The position numbers and the translations under genes are program-made. 21,762 bases of DNA from the NCBI GenBank assembly GCA_040905845.1, contig JBBDQV010000157.1, forward strand, positions 1-21,762, written 5' to 3'. Of this stretch, positions 13,378 through 20,413 are shown piece by piece. Every line of letters starts with the position of its first letter. Positions within the stretch are counted from its first letter, which is position 1. This stretch comes from VGDP01 sp040905845. Lineage in GTDB: Bacteria > Pseudomonadota > Alphaproteobacteria > SP197. Under the pieces are notes generated by a model. It made no database searches and was not told the origin of the DNA. It worked only from the letters and a program-made list of their open reading frames with translations.

Positions 13378-15747
13378 CTACCACCACGATGCAAGCCGGC
13401 CGGCGCGCCCTGGCAAGCCCGCGTTCGCTTCCGCCGCCCGGATCGCGCGCCACACCCGCTCGGGCGTCGCCGGCATGTCGATCGTTCGCACGCCGAGCGG
13501 CGCGAGCGCGTCGAGCAGCGCGTTGACGAACGCCGGGCACGCGCCAATCGTGCCGGCCTCGCCGCAGCCTTTCACGCCGAGCGGGTTGCCCGTGCACGGC
13601 ACCTCGTTGGTCGTGAAGTCGATCCACGGTAAATCGTCGGCGCGCGGCATCGCGTAGTCCATGAAGCTGCCGGACAGGAGCTGGCCCGACGCCGGATCGT
13701 AGACCGTGTGCTCGAGCATCGCCTGGCCGATGCCCTGGGCGATGCCGCCGTGGACCTGGCCCGCGACGATCATCGGGTTGAGCACGCGACCGAAGTCGTC
13801 GACCACCGTGTAGCGCACGATCGTCACGGCCCCGGTCTCGGGATCGATCTCGACCTCGCAGACGTGGCAGCCGTTCGGGTAGGCGTTGGCCTGGCGACGG
13901 TAGAAGAACGACTCGTCGAGCCCCGGGTCCACGCCCGGCGGCAGACTGGCGAGGTCGAACGAGGCCTTGGCGACCTCGGCGATCGTCCTGACCCGGTCGG
14001 TGCCGGCGACGCGGAACCGGCCGTCGGCGAACTCGAGGTCCGCTTCGCTCGCTTCCAGTACGTGGGCCGCGATGCGCTTGCCCTTGGCGACGATCCGGTC
14101 GGCCGCGCCGTAGAGCGACGGTCCCGCGATCTGCAGGAAGTGCGAGCCGCCGTTGCCGCTGCCCAGCTCGGCGATCACGTCGGTGTCGCCCTCGAGCACC
14201 CGGACGCGCTCGATCGGCACGCCCAGGCGGTCGGCGGCGAGCTGGGCGTAGCTCGTCTCGTGGCCTTGGCCGTTCGAGATGCTGCCGACGATCAGGGTGA
14301 CGTCGCCCGAAGGATCGAACTTGATCCGCGTGGTATCGCCGGGGACGTAGCCGGTGATCTCCATGTAGTTGGCGATGCCCTGCCCGCGCAGCCGGCCGCG
14401 CGCCCGCGCTTCGGCGCGCCGGGCGGGGAAGCCGGCGCGATCCGCGCGGGTCAGCGCGGCGTCCAGGTTGTCGGTGAACGCGCCGCTGTCGTAGACGACG
14501 CCGGTCGCCGTGCGGAACGGAAACGCGCTGGCCGGAACGTGGTTGCGCCGCCTGAGCTCGGCCGGGCCCAGCCCCAGCTCGCGCGCCGCCGCGTCGACGG
14601 CGCGCTCGAGCGCGTAGGCGGATTCGGGCCGCCCGGCGCCCCGGTAGGCATCGATCGGCACGGTGTGGGTGAACACGCCCTTGACCTCGGCGTGGAACGC
14701 CTTGGTCGTGTAGAGCCCGCCGAACGTCGGCGTGCCCGCGCCCGTGGCCACGCCGATCGCGTAGCCGGAGAGATAGGCCCCCATTGCCGCCAGGGTGCGC
14801 ACGCGCAAGGCCAGAAACAGGCCGTCGCGGTCGAGCGCGAGCTCGACGCGGGTCACGTTGTCGCGCCCCTGGGTGTCGGCGACGAAGCCTTCGCTCCGGT
14901 CGGACACCCACTTGACGGGCCGGCCGATGAGCCGCGCGAGCCAGACGACCAGGGCCTGATCGACGTAGATCATGCCTTTGGTGCCGAAGCCGCCGCCGAC
15001 ATCGGGCGTGACGACGCGGAGCTCGCGTTCGGCCAAGCCGAGGATGCCCGCGATGACCTCGCGGTGGACCTGGGGCCCCTGGTTGCACGTCCACAGCGTG
15101 GTCCGGCCCGCGCCCGGATCGTGCGCCGCGATCGCCGCCCTCGGCTCCATGGCGTTCGCAACGATCCGGTTGTTGACCAGCTCGACGGTCGTGACGTGCG
15201 CCGCGCGCGCGAACGCCGCGTCTGCTCTGGCCTTGTCCCCGGTCTGCCAGTGGAAGCAGAGGTTGCCCTTCGCCTCGGGCCAGACCAGGGGCGCGCCCGG
15301 CTCCACCGCGGCCGCCGTGTCTGTCACCGCGGGCAGGGCCTCGTAGTCGACGTCGATCGCCTCGGCCGCGTCGCGCGCGGCCTCGATGGTTTCGGCGACG
15401 ACGCAGGCGACAGACTGCCCGACGTGGCGAACCCGATCGAGGGCGAGCAGAGGATAGAACGGCTTGAAGGGCCGCGAGCCGTCGATGTTGCGAATCCCGC
15501 CGCCGCTCGGAATGCCGCCGAACCCTGCCGCCTTGACGTCCGCGCCGGTGACGACGACGAGCACGCCGGGAGCCGTTCGCGCGATCGCCGCGTCGATGCG
15601 ACGGATTACGGCGTGCGCGTGGGGCGAGCGCAGGATGTGAAGATGCGCCTGGCGCGGCAGGCTGAAATCGGCGCTGTAGCGCCCGCTGCCGGTCAGGAAC
15701 CGCTGGTCCTCGCGCCGGCGCACCGGCGTGCCGAAGCCGCAGCTCAT
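13378..15747 (-). CDS. form II CoxL-like molybdenum hydroxylase large subunit
   Basis: This 789-residue protein belongs to the xanthine oxidase/CO dehydrogenase large-subunit family, which binds the molybdopterin cytosine dinucleotide cofactor and hydroxylates an aldehyde, purine or N-heterocycle. The active-site loop reads AYRGAGR (367-373), the form II signature; true CO dehydrogenases carry AYRCSFR, so CO oxidation is unlikely. Also visible are GTPVRRREDQRFLTGSGRY, TPDVGGGFGTKG, and the catalytic Glu730 in KGCGEAGT. The ATG at 15747 is preceded by GAGGGA at good spacing. Length is normal. Oddly, neither the FAD (medium) nor the 2Fe-2S (small) subunit is adjacent: upstream is a divergent aldolase and downstream a repeat and the IalB gene. 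It must pair with subunits encoded elsewhere, or the operon was broken. Substrate unknown. Confidence 0.9.
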   Translation of the reverse strand: MSCGFGTPVRRREDQRFLTGSGRYSADFSLPRQAHLHILRSPHAHAVIRRIDAAIARTAPGVLVVVTGADVKAAGFGGIPSGGGIRNIDGSRPFKPFYPLLALDRVRHVGQSVACVVAETIEAARDAAEAIDVDYEALPAVTDTAAAVEPGAPLVWPEAKGNLCFHWQTGDKARADAAFARAAHVTTVELVNNRIVANAMEPRAAIAAHDPGAGRTTLWTCNQGPQVHREVIAGILGLAERELRVVTPDVGGGFGTKGMIYVDQALVVWLARLIGRPVKWVSDRSEGFVADTQGRDNVTRVELALDRDGLFLALRVRTLAAMGAYLSGYAIGVATGAGTPTFGGLYTTKAFHAEVKGVFTHTVPIDAYRGAGRPESAYALERAVDAAARELGLGPAELRRRNHVPASAFPFRTATGVVYDSGAFTDNLDAALTRADRAGFPARRAEARARGRLRGQGIANYMEITGYVPGDTTRIKFDPSGDVTLIVGSISNGQGHETSYAQLAADRLGVPIERVRVLEGDTDVIAELGSGNGGSHFLQIAGPSLYGAADRIVAKGKRIAAHVLEASEADLEFADGRFRVAGTDRVRTIAEVAKASFDLASLPPGVDPGLDESFFYRRQANAYPNGCHVCEVEIDPETGAVTIVRYTVVDDFGRVLNPMIVAGQVHGGIAQGIGQAMLEHTVYDPASGQLLSGSFMDYAMPRADDLPWIDFTTNEVPCTGNPLGVKGCGEAGTIGACPAFVNALLDALAPLGVRTIDMPATPERVWRAIRAAEANAGLPGRAGRLASWW

Positions 15748-15918
15748 GGGATTCCCTCGGTGACGTGCCAGCCTGGATACACAACGAGACGCGCGGGCAG
15801 CAACCTCGATCACGCTGGGACCGCGGTCCCGGCCACGGGGCTTCCTGGAAGCGTGCACGCGGGATACCTTGAAAATCGCTGGCCAAAACCGACACGGAAC
15901 GCGAGGGGGACAAGAAAA
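15748..15918. promoter_or_regulatory. divergent promoter region with 14-bp perfect palindrome
   Basis: The region lies between the start codons of the molybdenum hydroxylase (minus) and the aldolase (plus). A perfect palindrome GGGACCGCGGTCCC sits at 15817-15830, roughly central, as expected for a dimeric regulator site. A TTGAAA (15869-15874) could be a -35 for the aldolase, without a good -10. The regulator is unknown. Confidence 0.45.
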
Positions 15919-16713
15919 ATGACAGCGATGACTCAACCGACCGTGCGCGACCTGCTGGCGAGCCGGGACGTCAAGATCGGCTTCTGGGTCAACGAGTTCA
16001 TGACCCCGGGCGTCGGTCACATTCTCAAATCGGCCGGCTGCGATCTCGTCACCTTCGACATGGAGCACTCAGGGCTCGGGTTCGAGACCGTCCGCGCCGC
16101 GCTTCGATACGCCGAGGCGGCGGGGCTCGCGACCGTCGTCCGGCCGCCGTCGAAGCAGTACCACGATATCGCTCGTGCCCTCGACATCGGGGCCAAGTCG
16201 CTGATGTTCCAGATGGTCGACACGGCCGAGGAGGCGCGCCAGATCGTCGCATGCATGAAGTATCGGCCGCGCGGCGTCCGCGGAGTCACGACCGAACACT
16301 TCTACGACCGCTTCACCGGCGGGGACTTGGGGCCGAAGCTCGCGGCGGAGGATGACGCGACCACGCTGATCGCCCTGGTGGAAACCCGTCAGGGCGTCGC
16401 CAACGCCGACGCGATCGCCGCCGTCGAGGGGGTCGACTGCCTCTACCTGGGCCATGTCGACCTCAGTGTCGACCTAGGGATTCCGGGCCGCTACGACGAC
16501 CCGCGCCTGCTCGAGGCGACCCATGCCCTGGCCGCCGCCTGCCACAAGCACGGCAAGCACTTCGTGTGGGACGTCGGCTCGACCGGCGAGCTCGAGGACA
16601 TGGTTCGGCGCGGCGCCGAGATCATCATGTGCGGCGCCGACACGGGGACGTTGCGCGACGCCATCGCTGCCGTCACCGCCGACGTGCGCCGCCGCTGCGC
16701 CGTTCGCGCCTAA
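15919..16713 (+). CDS. HpaI/HpcH-family class II aldolase
   Basis: This 264-residue member of the HpcH/HpaI aldolase family cleaves or forms C-C bonds of 2-keto-3-hydroxy acids, typically releasing pyruvate with a divalent metal. Diagnostic residues include the VTFDMEHSG segment (44-52, catalytic His50), Arg75 (VVRPP), metal ligands Glu155 (ALVETRQGV) and Asp181 (LGHVDLSVDLG). FWVNEFMTPGVGHILKSAGCD is the usual N-terminal barrel strand and loop. A purine-rich GAGGGGGA lies about 8 bases before the ATG at 15919; ATG 15928 is an alternative. It diverges from the molybdenum hydroxylase gene and is followed by a GC hairpin and a repeat. With the nearby 2-hydroxyacid dehydrogenase and solute-binding protein it suggests catabolism of a hydroxy- or keto-acid, but the natural substrate is not visible. 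Confidence 0.9.
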   Translation: MTAMTQPTVRDLLASRDVKIGFWVNEFMTPGVGHILKSAGCDLVTFDMEHSGLGFETVRAALRYAEAAGLATVVRPPSKQYHDIARALDIGAKSLMFQMVDTAEEARQIVACMKYRPRGVRGVTTEHFYDRFTGGDLGPKLAAEDDATTLIALVETRQGVANADAIAAVEGVDCLYLGHVDLSVDLGIPGRYDDPRLLEATHALAAACHKHGKHFVWDVGSTGELEDMVRRGAEIIMCGADTGTLRDAIAAVTADVRRRCAVRA

Positions 16714-16730
16714 GGCGCGGTTGCCGCGCC
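16714..16730 (+). terminator. GC-rich hairpin directly after the aldolase stop
   Basis: GGCGCGG (16714-16720), loop TTG, CCGCGCC (16724-16730) begins at the base after TAA. The arms are identical to those at the queF stop. There is no U-tract, so it may protect the mRNA end rather than terminate. Confidence 0.45.
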
Positions 16731-16740
16731 AACCCCGCAT

Positions 16741-16783
16741 CCCTCTCCCGCCATTGGCGGGAGAGGGCAGGGTGAGGGTGGGG
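16741..16783 (+). repeat. perfect 12-bp hairpin with G-quadruplex-type tail
   Basis: CCCTCTCCCGCC (16741-16752), loop ATT, GGCGGGAGAGGG (16756-16767). G-runs continue at 16759-16761, 16765-16767, 16770-16772, 16776-16778 and 16780-16783, with spacers of 3, 2, 3 and 1. The GGGAGAGGGCAGGGTGAGGG phrase is, to my knowledge, a common proteobacterial intergenic repeat. It separates the converging aldolase and solute-binding protein genes. Confidence 0.6.
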
Positions 16784-16813
16784 CCGCCGGATTCTACGAC
16801 GGCGGAAATTACT

Positions 16814-18331
16814 TTACTCGCAGGCGATCTCCGAGAAGTCCGGCCGGTTGTGGTCGGACGCCGGGGTGTAGCCCGAGCAGCCCTTGCGGGTGGCCGCCAC
16901 GATGTTGGCGAACATCGGGATGATCACGCCGCCTTCCTCGGCGATGAGCCGCTGCGCCTCCTGGTAGAGCTTGCGTCGCGCGTCGGCGTCGAGCGTCGCC
17001 GCCGCCTGGTCGAGCAGGGCATCGTAGTCGTCGCGGAAGAAGTGGGTTTCGTTCCAGGGCGCGGCCTTGCGATACGCGACCGACAAGGCGGCCGGTGTCG
17101 TCCGCATGCCCCAGTTGGAGACCGCGAACGACTGCTTCAGCCAGACGTTGTCCCAGTACTCCCCTGGCGGCTCGTTGATGATGCTGACCGTGATGCCGGC
17201 CTCAGACGCCATCTGCTGATAGGCCTGCACCATCGCCATGGTGCCGGGCATGAGGTCCGCGGCATGCAGCTCGACGGTGATCCCGTCCGGGTGGCCCGCC
17301 TCGGCGAGCAGTTGCTTCGCCTTGGCCACGTCGCGCTGCATGGTATCGGTGCGATAGGCGTCGGGCGAGATCGGCATGATCGGGTTGTCGTTCCCGGGGA
17401 TCCCGAAGCCGAGCAGGGCGGTATCGACGATGGCCTGGCGATCGATCACCAGCTTCATCGCCTGACGCACCCGGTTGTCGTCGAACGGCGGAACGTCGAT
17501 GAACATCCCCATGGTCACCGCCGTGCCGCCCGGGGCCTTGGTCAGGGTGATGTCGGGATCTGCCTGGAGGGTGCCGATCGTCGCCGGATCCACCACCAGC
17601 ACGACGTCGGCCTCGCCCGACTGAAGCGCGGCGACACGGCTGAGCGGCTCGGTCAGGGCCGACACGGTGAGGCACTCGGACTTGGGCAGGCCCTCGCGCC
17701 AATAGCTCGCGTTGCGGGTGAAGGTGGTCTGCAGCTGCCCGAGCGTCAGCTCCGCCAGCGCGAAGGGCCCGGTGCCGTTCGGGTGGAACTGGATGTCGTC
17801 GGACGACGCTCCGTTCTTCACGACCATGCCGTGCTTGGTCGCGAGAATCGCAGGGAGTTCGACAATCGGCGAGTCGAGCGTCACCTTGACCGTCGCCGCG
17901 TCGACGGCCTGGAACGCCTCGGGCTTGATGGCGCCGAGCTCGCTCGCCGCCGGCGAACCGATCGCCGGGTCGAGCAGGCGGCGGAAGGTGTAGACGACGT
18001 CGTCGGCCGTGAGCGGCGATCCGTCGTGGAACGTCACGCCTTGGCGAACGTGGAAGGTCCATTCGGTGGCCGCGTCGTTCGACTCCCACGATTCGGCGAG
18101 CCAAGGGGTCGGCTGCATCGCGGAATCGGCCGCGACGAACGGCTCGTAGACCATGCGAGCGTGGTAGACGTCCGAGATGCTCAGCAGCCTGGCGGGATCG
18201 GGCGACAGCGTCTCCGCGCTCCAGTCCGGCCCGATCAGCAGCGGGCACTCGGCCGCCCGCGCGGCGGTCACGCTCATGTACGTACCCAGGATCATCGCCG
18301 TCAGGGCGACGCCCGATCTGATTCTCGTCAT
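16814..18331 (-). CDS. ABC transporter solute-binding protein, family 5 (peptide/opine type)
   Basis: This 505-residue periplasmic binding protein of the SBP_bac_5 (DppA/OppA/NikA) family captures peptides, opines or other small solutes for an ABC importer. An N-terminal signal peptide (IRSGVALTAMILGTYMSVTAARA, cleavage near residue 26) is visible. Family landmarks follow: YEPFVAADSAMQPTPWLAESWE, WTFHVRQGVTFHDGSPLTADDVVYTFRRLLDP, the GTGPFALAEL turn, VRQAMKLVIDRQAIVDTALLG and AKQLLAEAGHPDGITVEL. A good GGGGAGG / AAGGA ribosome binding region precedes the ATG. No permease or ATPase gene is next to it; its 3' side meets a repeat and the aldolase gene, so it is an orphan component. It diverges from a D-2-hydroxyacid dehydrogenase across a palindromic operator-like site, suggesting shared control. 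The ligand cannot be assigned. Confidence 0.92.
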   Translation of the reverse strand: MTRIRSGVALTAMILGTYMSVTAARAAECPLLIGPDWSAETLSPDPARLLSISDVYHARMVYEPFVAADSAMQPTPWLAESWESNDAATEWTFHVRQGVTFHDGSPLTADDVVYTFRRLLDPAIGSPAASELGAIKPEAFQAVDAATVKVTLDSPIVELPAILATKHGMVVKNGASSDDIQFHPNGTGPFALAELTLGQLQTTFTRNASYWREGLPKSECLTVSALTEPLSRVAALQSGEADVVLVVDPATIGTLQADPDITLTKAPGGTAVTMGMFIDVPPFDDNRVRQAMKLVIDRQAIVDTALLGFGIPGNDNPIMPISPDAYRTDTMQRDVAKAKQLLAEAGHPDGITVELHAADLMPGTMAMVQAYQQMASEAGITVSIINEPPGEYWDNVWLKQSFAVSNWGMRTTPAALSVAYRKAAPWNETHFFRDDYDALLDQAAATLDADARRKLYQEAQRLIAEEGGVIIPMFANIVAATRKGCSGYTPASDHNRPDFSEIACE

Positions 18332-18379
18332 GTCCTTGTATCCTCCCCGAATGCGCCGCGATCGATGGCGGGCGAAATT

Positions 18380-18407
18380 CGATTGTATACTTCTCGTGGT
18401 ACGATCG
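18380..18407. promoter_or_regulatory. GntR-like inverted repeat between divergent genes
   Basis: CGATTGTAT (18380-18388) and the complement of GTACGATCG (18399-18407) match at 7 of 9 positions. The left arm runs into TGTATAC (18384-18390), the core of FadR-type GntR operators. TATACT (18386-18391, plus) and TACAAT (18387-18382, minus) look like -10 boxes on either strand, so a bound repressor could block both promoters. No regulator gene is in the window. Confidence 0.45.
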
Positions 18408-18447
18408 TCTCGAAGATTTCTTGTGCCGGGGACAAGGACACGAACCG

Positions 18448-19518
18448 ATGACGGAGAAGAAGTTCCGCGTCGCGCTGAGCGCCGACTTCCTCAAGCCCGA
18501 CGGCGGCCCGGCCTTCCCCGACTTCGACCTGACGCCGCTGGTTTCGGACCCGCGCATCGAGATCGGCTACGTCGCCGCGCGCGACGGCGAGATGGCGGCG
18601 GCGGGGCTAGACGATTACGATGCGCTCATCCTGTTCGCGTTTCGCATGCGGCGGTCGAGCCTGCCGCCGAGCCGGCGCCTCGGCGTCGTCGCCCGCTTCG
18701 GCGTCGGCTACGACTCGGTCGATGTAGAAGGACTCGCCGACGAGGGCGTGGCGACCGTCATCACCCCCGCCGGCGTCGCCCGCCCGGTGGCAGTCGGCAT
18801 CCTCGCCTTCACCTTGGCGCTGACGGCCAAGATCGTGGCCAAGGACCGGCTGGCCCGGCGGGGTGCCGCGGGCTTCGCCGAGCGTGCCGCGCACGTCGGC
18901 GTCGGGCTGATCGGCAAGACCCTGGGCTCCATCGGGCTCGGCAACATCGGGGCCGAGATGGTGCGAATCATGCGGCCGCTCGGGCTCGACTTCATCGCCA
19001 ACGACCCGAACGTGAGCGAGGCCTTCGCGCGCGAGCTCGGGGTCCGCCTGGTGAGCCTGGAGACCGTGTTTCGCGAGAGCGACATCGTGACGGTCAATTG
19101 CCCGCTGTCGACGGCCACCCGCGGGTTGGTCAACGCCGAACGCCTGGCGCTGATGAAGCCCACGGCCTACCTCATCAACACGGCGCGGGGTCCGATCGTC
19201 GATCAGAAGGCGCTGACGGAGGTGCTCGAGGCCGGCCGGATCGCGGGCGCCGGGCTCGACGTCTTCGACCCGGAGCCGCCCAGCGCCGATGACCCCCTGC
19301 TGGAGCTCGACAACGTCGTCCTGGCGCCGCATGGTGTGGCCATGACGGACGAGCTGTTCGCCAATTGCGGCGCGCTCGACATCCAGGCCGTGATCGACGT
19401 GATGCACGGACGCGAGCCGCGCGGGATCGTCGAGCGCCGGGTGATCGAGCACCCGGAATGGCGGCGCCGGCTGGATGCCAACCGGGCCCGGTTCGGCGCT
19501 CCACGCCGAGCGGGGTGA
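18448..19518 (+). CDS. D-2-hydroxyacid dehydrogenase (phosphoglycerate dehydrogenase-like)
   Basis: This 356-residue NAD-dependent D-isomer-specific 2-hydroxyacid dehydrogenase interconverts a D-2-hydroxyacid and its 2-keto acid in the cytoplasm. The Rossmann motif is GLGNIG (163-168), with Asp186 near the end of the following strand favouring NAD. The catalytic set is Arg247 (NTARGPIV), Glu276 (DVFDPEP) and His295 (APHG); the His motif is APHGVAMTDE rather than the more common TPHxAxxT. There is no C-terminal ACT domain, so it is probably not the regulated SerA. The start is ATG 18448, with AAGGAC 8 bases upstream; an earlier TTG (18421) gives a leader unlike the family. It diverges from the solute-binding protein gene and converges on the permease gene 10 bases away. 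Substrate likely follows from the imported solute, which is inference. Confidence 0.9.
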   Translation: MTEKKFRVALSADFLKPDGGPAFPDFDLTPLVSDPRIEIGYVAARDGEMAAAGLDDYDALILFAFRMRRSSLPPSRRLGVVARFGVGYDSVDVEGLADEGVATVITPAGVARPVAVGILAFTLALTAKIVAKDRLARRGAAGFAERAAHVGVGLIGKTLGSIGLGNIGAEMVRIMRPLGLDFIANDPNVSEAFARELGVRLVSLETVFRESDIVTVNCPLSTATRGLVNAERLALMKPTAYLINTARGPIVDQKALTEVLEAGRIAGAGLDVFDPEPPSADDPLLELDNVVLAPHGVAMTDELFANCGALDIQAVIDVMHGREPRGIVERRVIEHPEWRRRLDANRARFGAPRRAG

Positions 19519-19528
19519 TGACCACGAC

Positions 19529-20413
19529 TCACGCCTGGGCCGCGCGCACGCGGGTACGGTGCCAGGCATAGAGCCCGCCGCCGACGATGATGCCGGCGCC
19601 GACGAAGGTCCAGGTGTCCGGGAAGTCCCCGAACACGACGAAGCCGAGCGCGACCATGATGGGGAGCTGGACGTAGGCGAACGGCTGCAGGAGCGAGGCC
19701 GGGGCGGCGGCGAGCGCGTTGATGATGCAAAGGTGCGCCGCGCTGCCCAGCAGCCCGACGAGCAGGAGCAGGCCCCACTGCGGGGCGCTGGGCGGAACCC
19801 AGACGAACGGAACCGCGCCGCTCAGCACGATCGCGCCCACGGTGCCCGACCAGAACAGCGTCGTCGCCGGCGGGTCGACCGTGGACAGTACCCGGGTCGC
19901 GATCTGGTAGCTCGCGTAGAGCACGGCGGCGCCGAGCGGCAGCACGGCGTACCAATGGAATACCGAGAGCCCCGGCCGCACGATGATCAACGCGCCGACG
20001 AAACCCGCGGCCACGGCCGACCAGCGGCGCACGCCGACCGGCTCGGCCAGCACGAGCGCCGACAGCATGGTGACGAGGAGCGGCGCGGTCGAGCCGATCG
20101 CGTTGGCGTCGGCCAACGGCATGTGGCTGTACGCGGTCAGCGCGCACAGCGTGGATGCGACCAGGAACGCCGAGCGGAACAACTGGAGCCCGTGCCGCCG
20201 CGTCCTGACCAGGTTGGGCAGCCCGCCCCGCAGCGCCGGCGCGAGCGCGATGAAGAAGAACAGCACGTAGCGCGCCCAGACGATCTGGAGGATCGGCAGG
20301 TCGCGAGTGAGCGCCTTGGCGGTCGCGTCCATGAACGAGAACAGCGTCACGGTCGCGAGCATCAGGGCGATGCCGCGACCGAGACGCTGCGGGGCGAAGG
20401 CGCCGGCGGTCAA
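19529..20413 (-). CDS. EamA/DMT-superfamily permease
   Basis: This 294-residue inner-membrane protein has about ten hydrophobic segments in two EamA repeats: GIALMLATVTLFSFMDATAKAL opens the first, and WYAVLPLGAAVLYASYQIAT opens the second. PLLVTMLSALVLAEPVGVRRW and QPFAYVQLPIMVALGFVVFGD are the matching fourth-helix signatures, with GAGIIVGGGLYAWHRTR at the end. Relatives export amino acids or metabolites with a proton or by facilitation; the substrate is unknown. I place the start at the TTG at 20413 because TTGA overlaps the amidase stop (20410-20412) and gives the usual family length; a CTG or the internal ATG at 20347 would cut into helix one. It appears co-transcribed with the amidase, so it may export or exchange an amidase product. 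Confidence 0.85.
   Translation of the reverse strand: MTAGAFAPQRLGRGIALMLATVTLFSFMDATAKALTRDLPILQIVWARYVLFFFIALAPALRGGLPNLVRTRRHGLQLFRSAFLVASTLCALTAYSHMPLADANAIGSTAPLLVTMLSALVLAEPVGVRRWSAVAAGFVGALIIVRPGLSVFHWYAVLPLGAAVLYASYQIATRVLSTVDPPATTLFWSGTVGAIVLSGAVPFVWVPPSAPQWGLLLLVGLLGSAAHLCIINALAAAPASLLQPFAYVQLPIMVALGFVVFGDFPDTWTFVGAGIIVGGGLYAWHRTRVRAAQA

Noticed and set aside
12115..13632. 505-residue plus-strand frame across queF, IalB and the repeat
   Set aside because: It is out of frame with both clear genes and passes through intergenic repeats; composition is a shadow.
13378..15747. carbon monoxide dehydrogenase (coxL)
   Set aside because: The active-site loop is AYRGAGR, not AYRCSFR, and no coxM or coxS is present, so CO oxidation is not supported.
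13708..15918. long plus-strand extension upstream of the aldolase, antisense to the molybdenum hydroxylase
   Set aside because: Only the last 264 residues show family sequence, beginning at the ATG at 15919 behind a ribosome binding sequence; the rest is antisense shadow.
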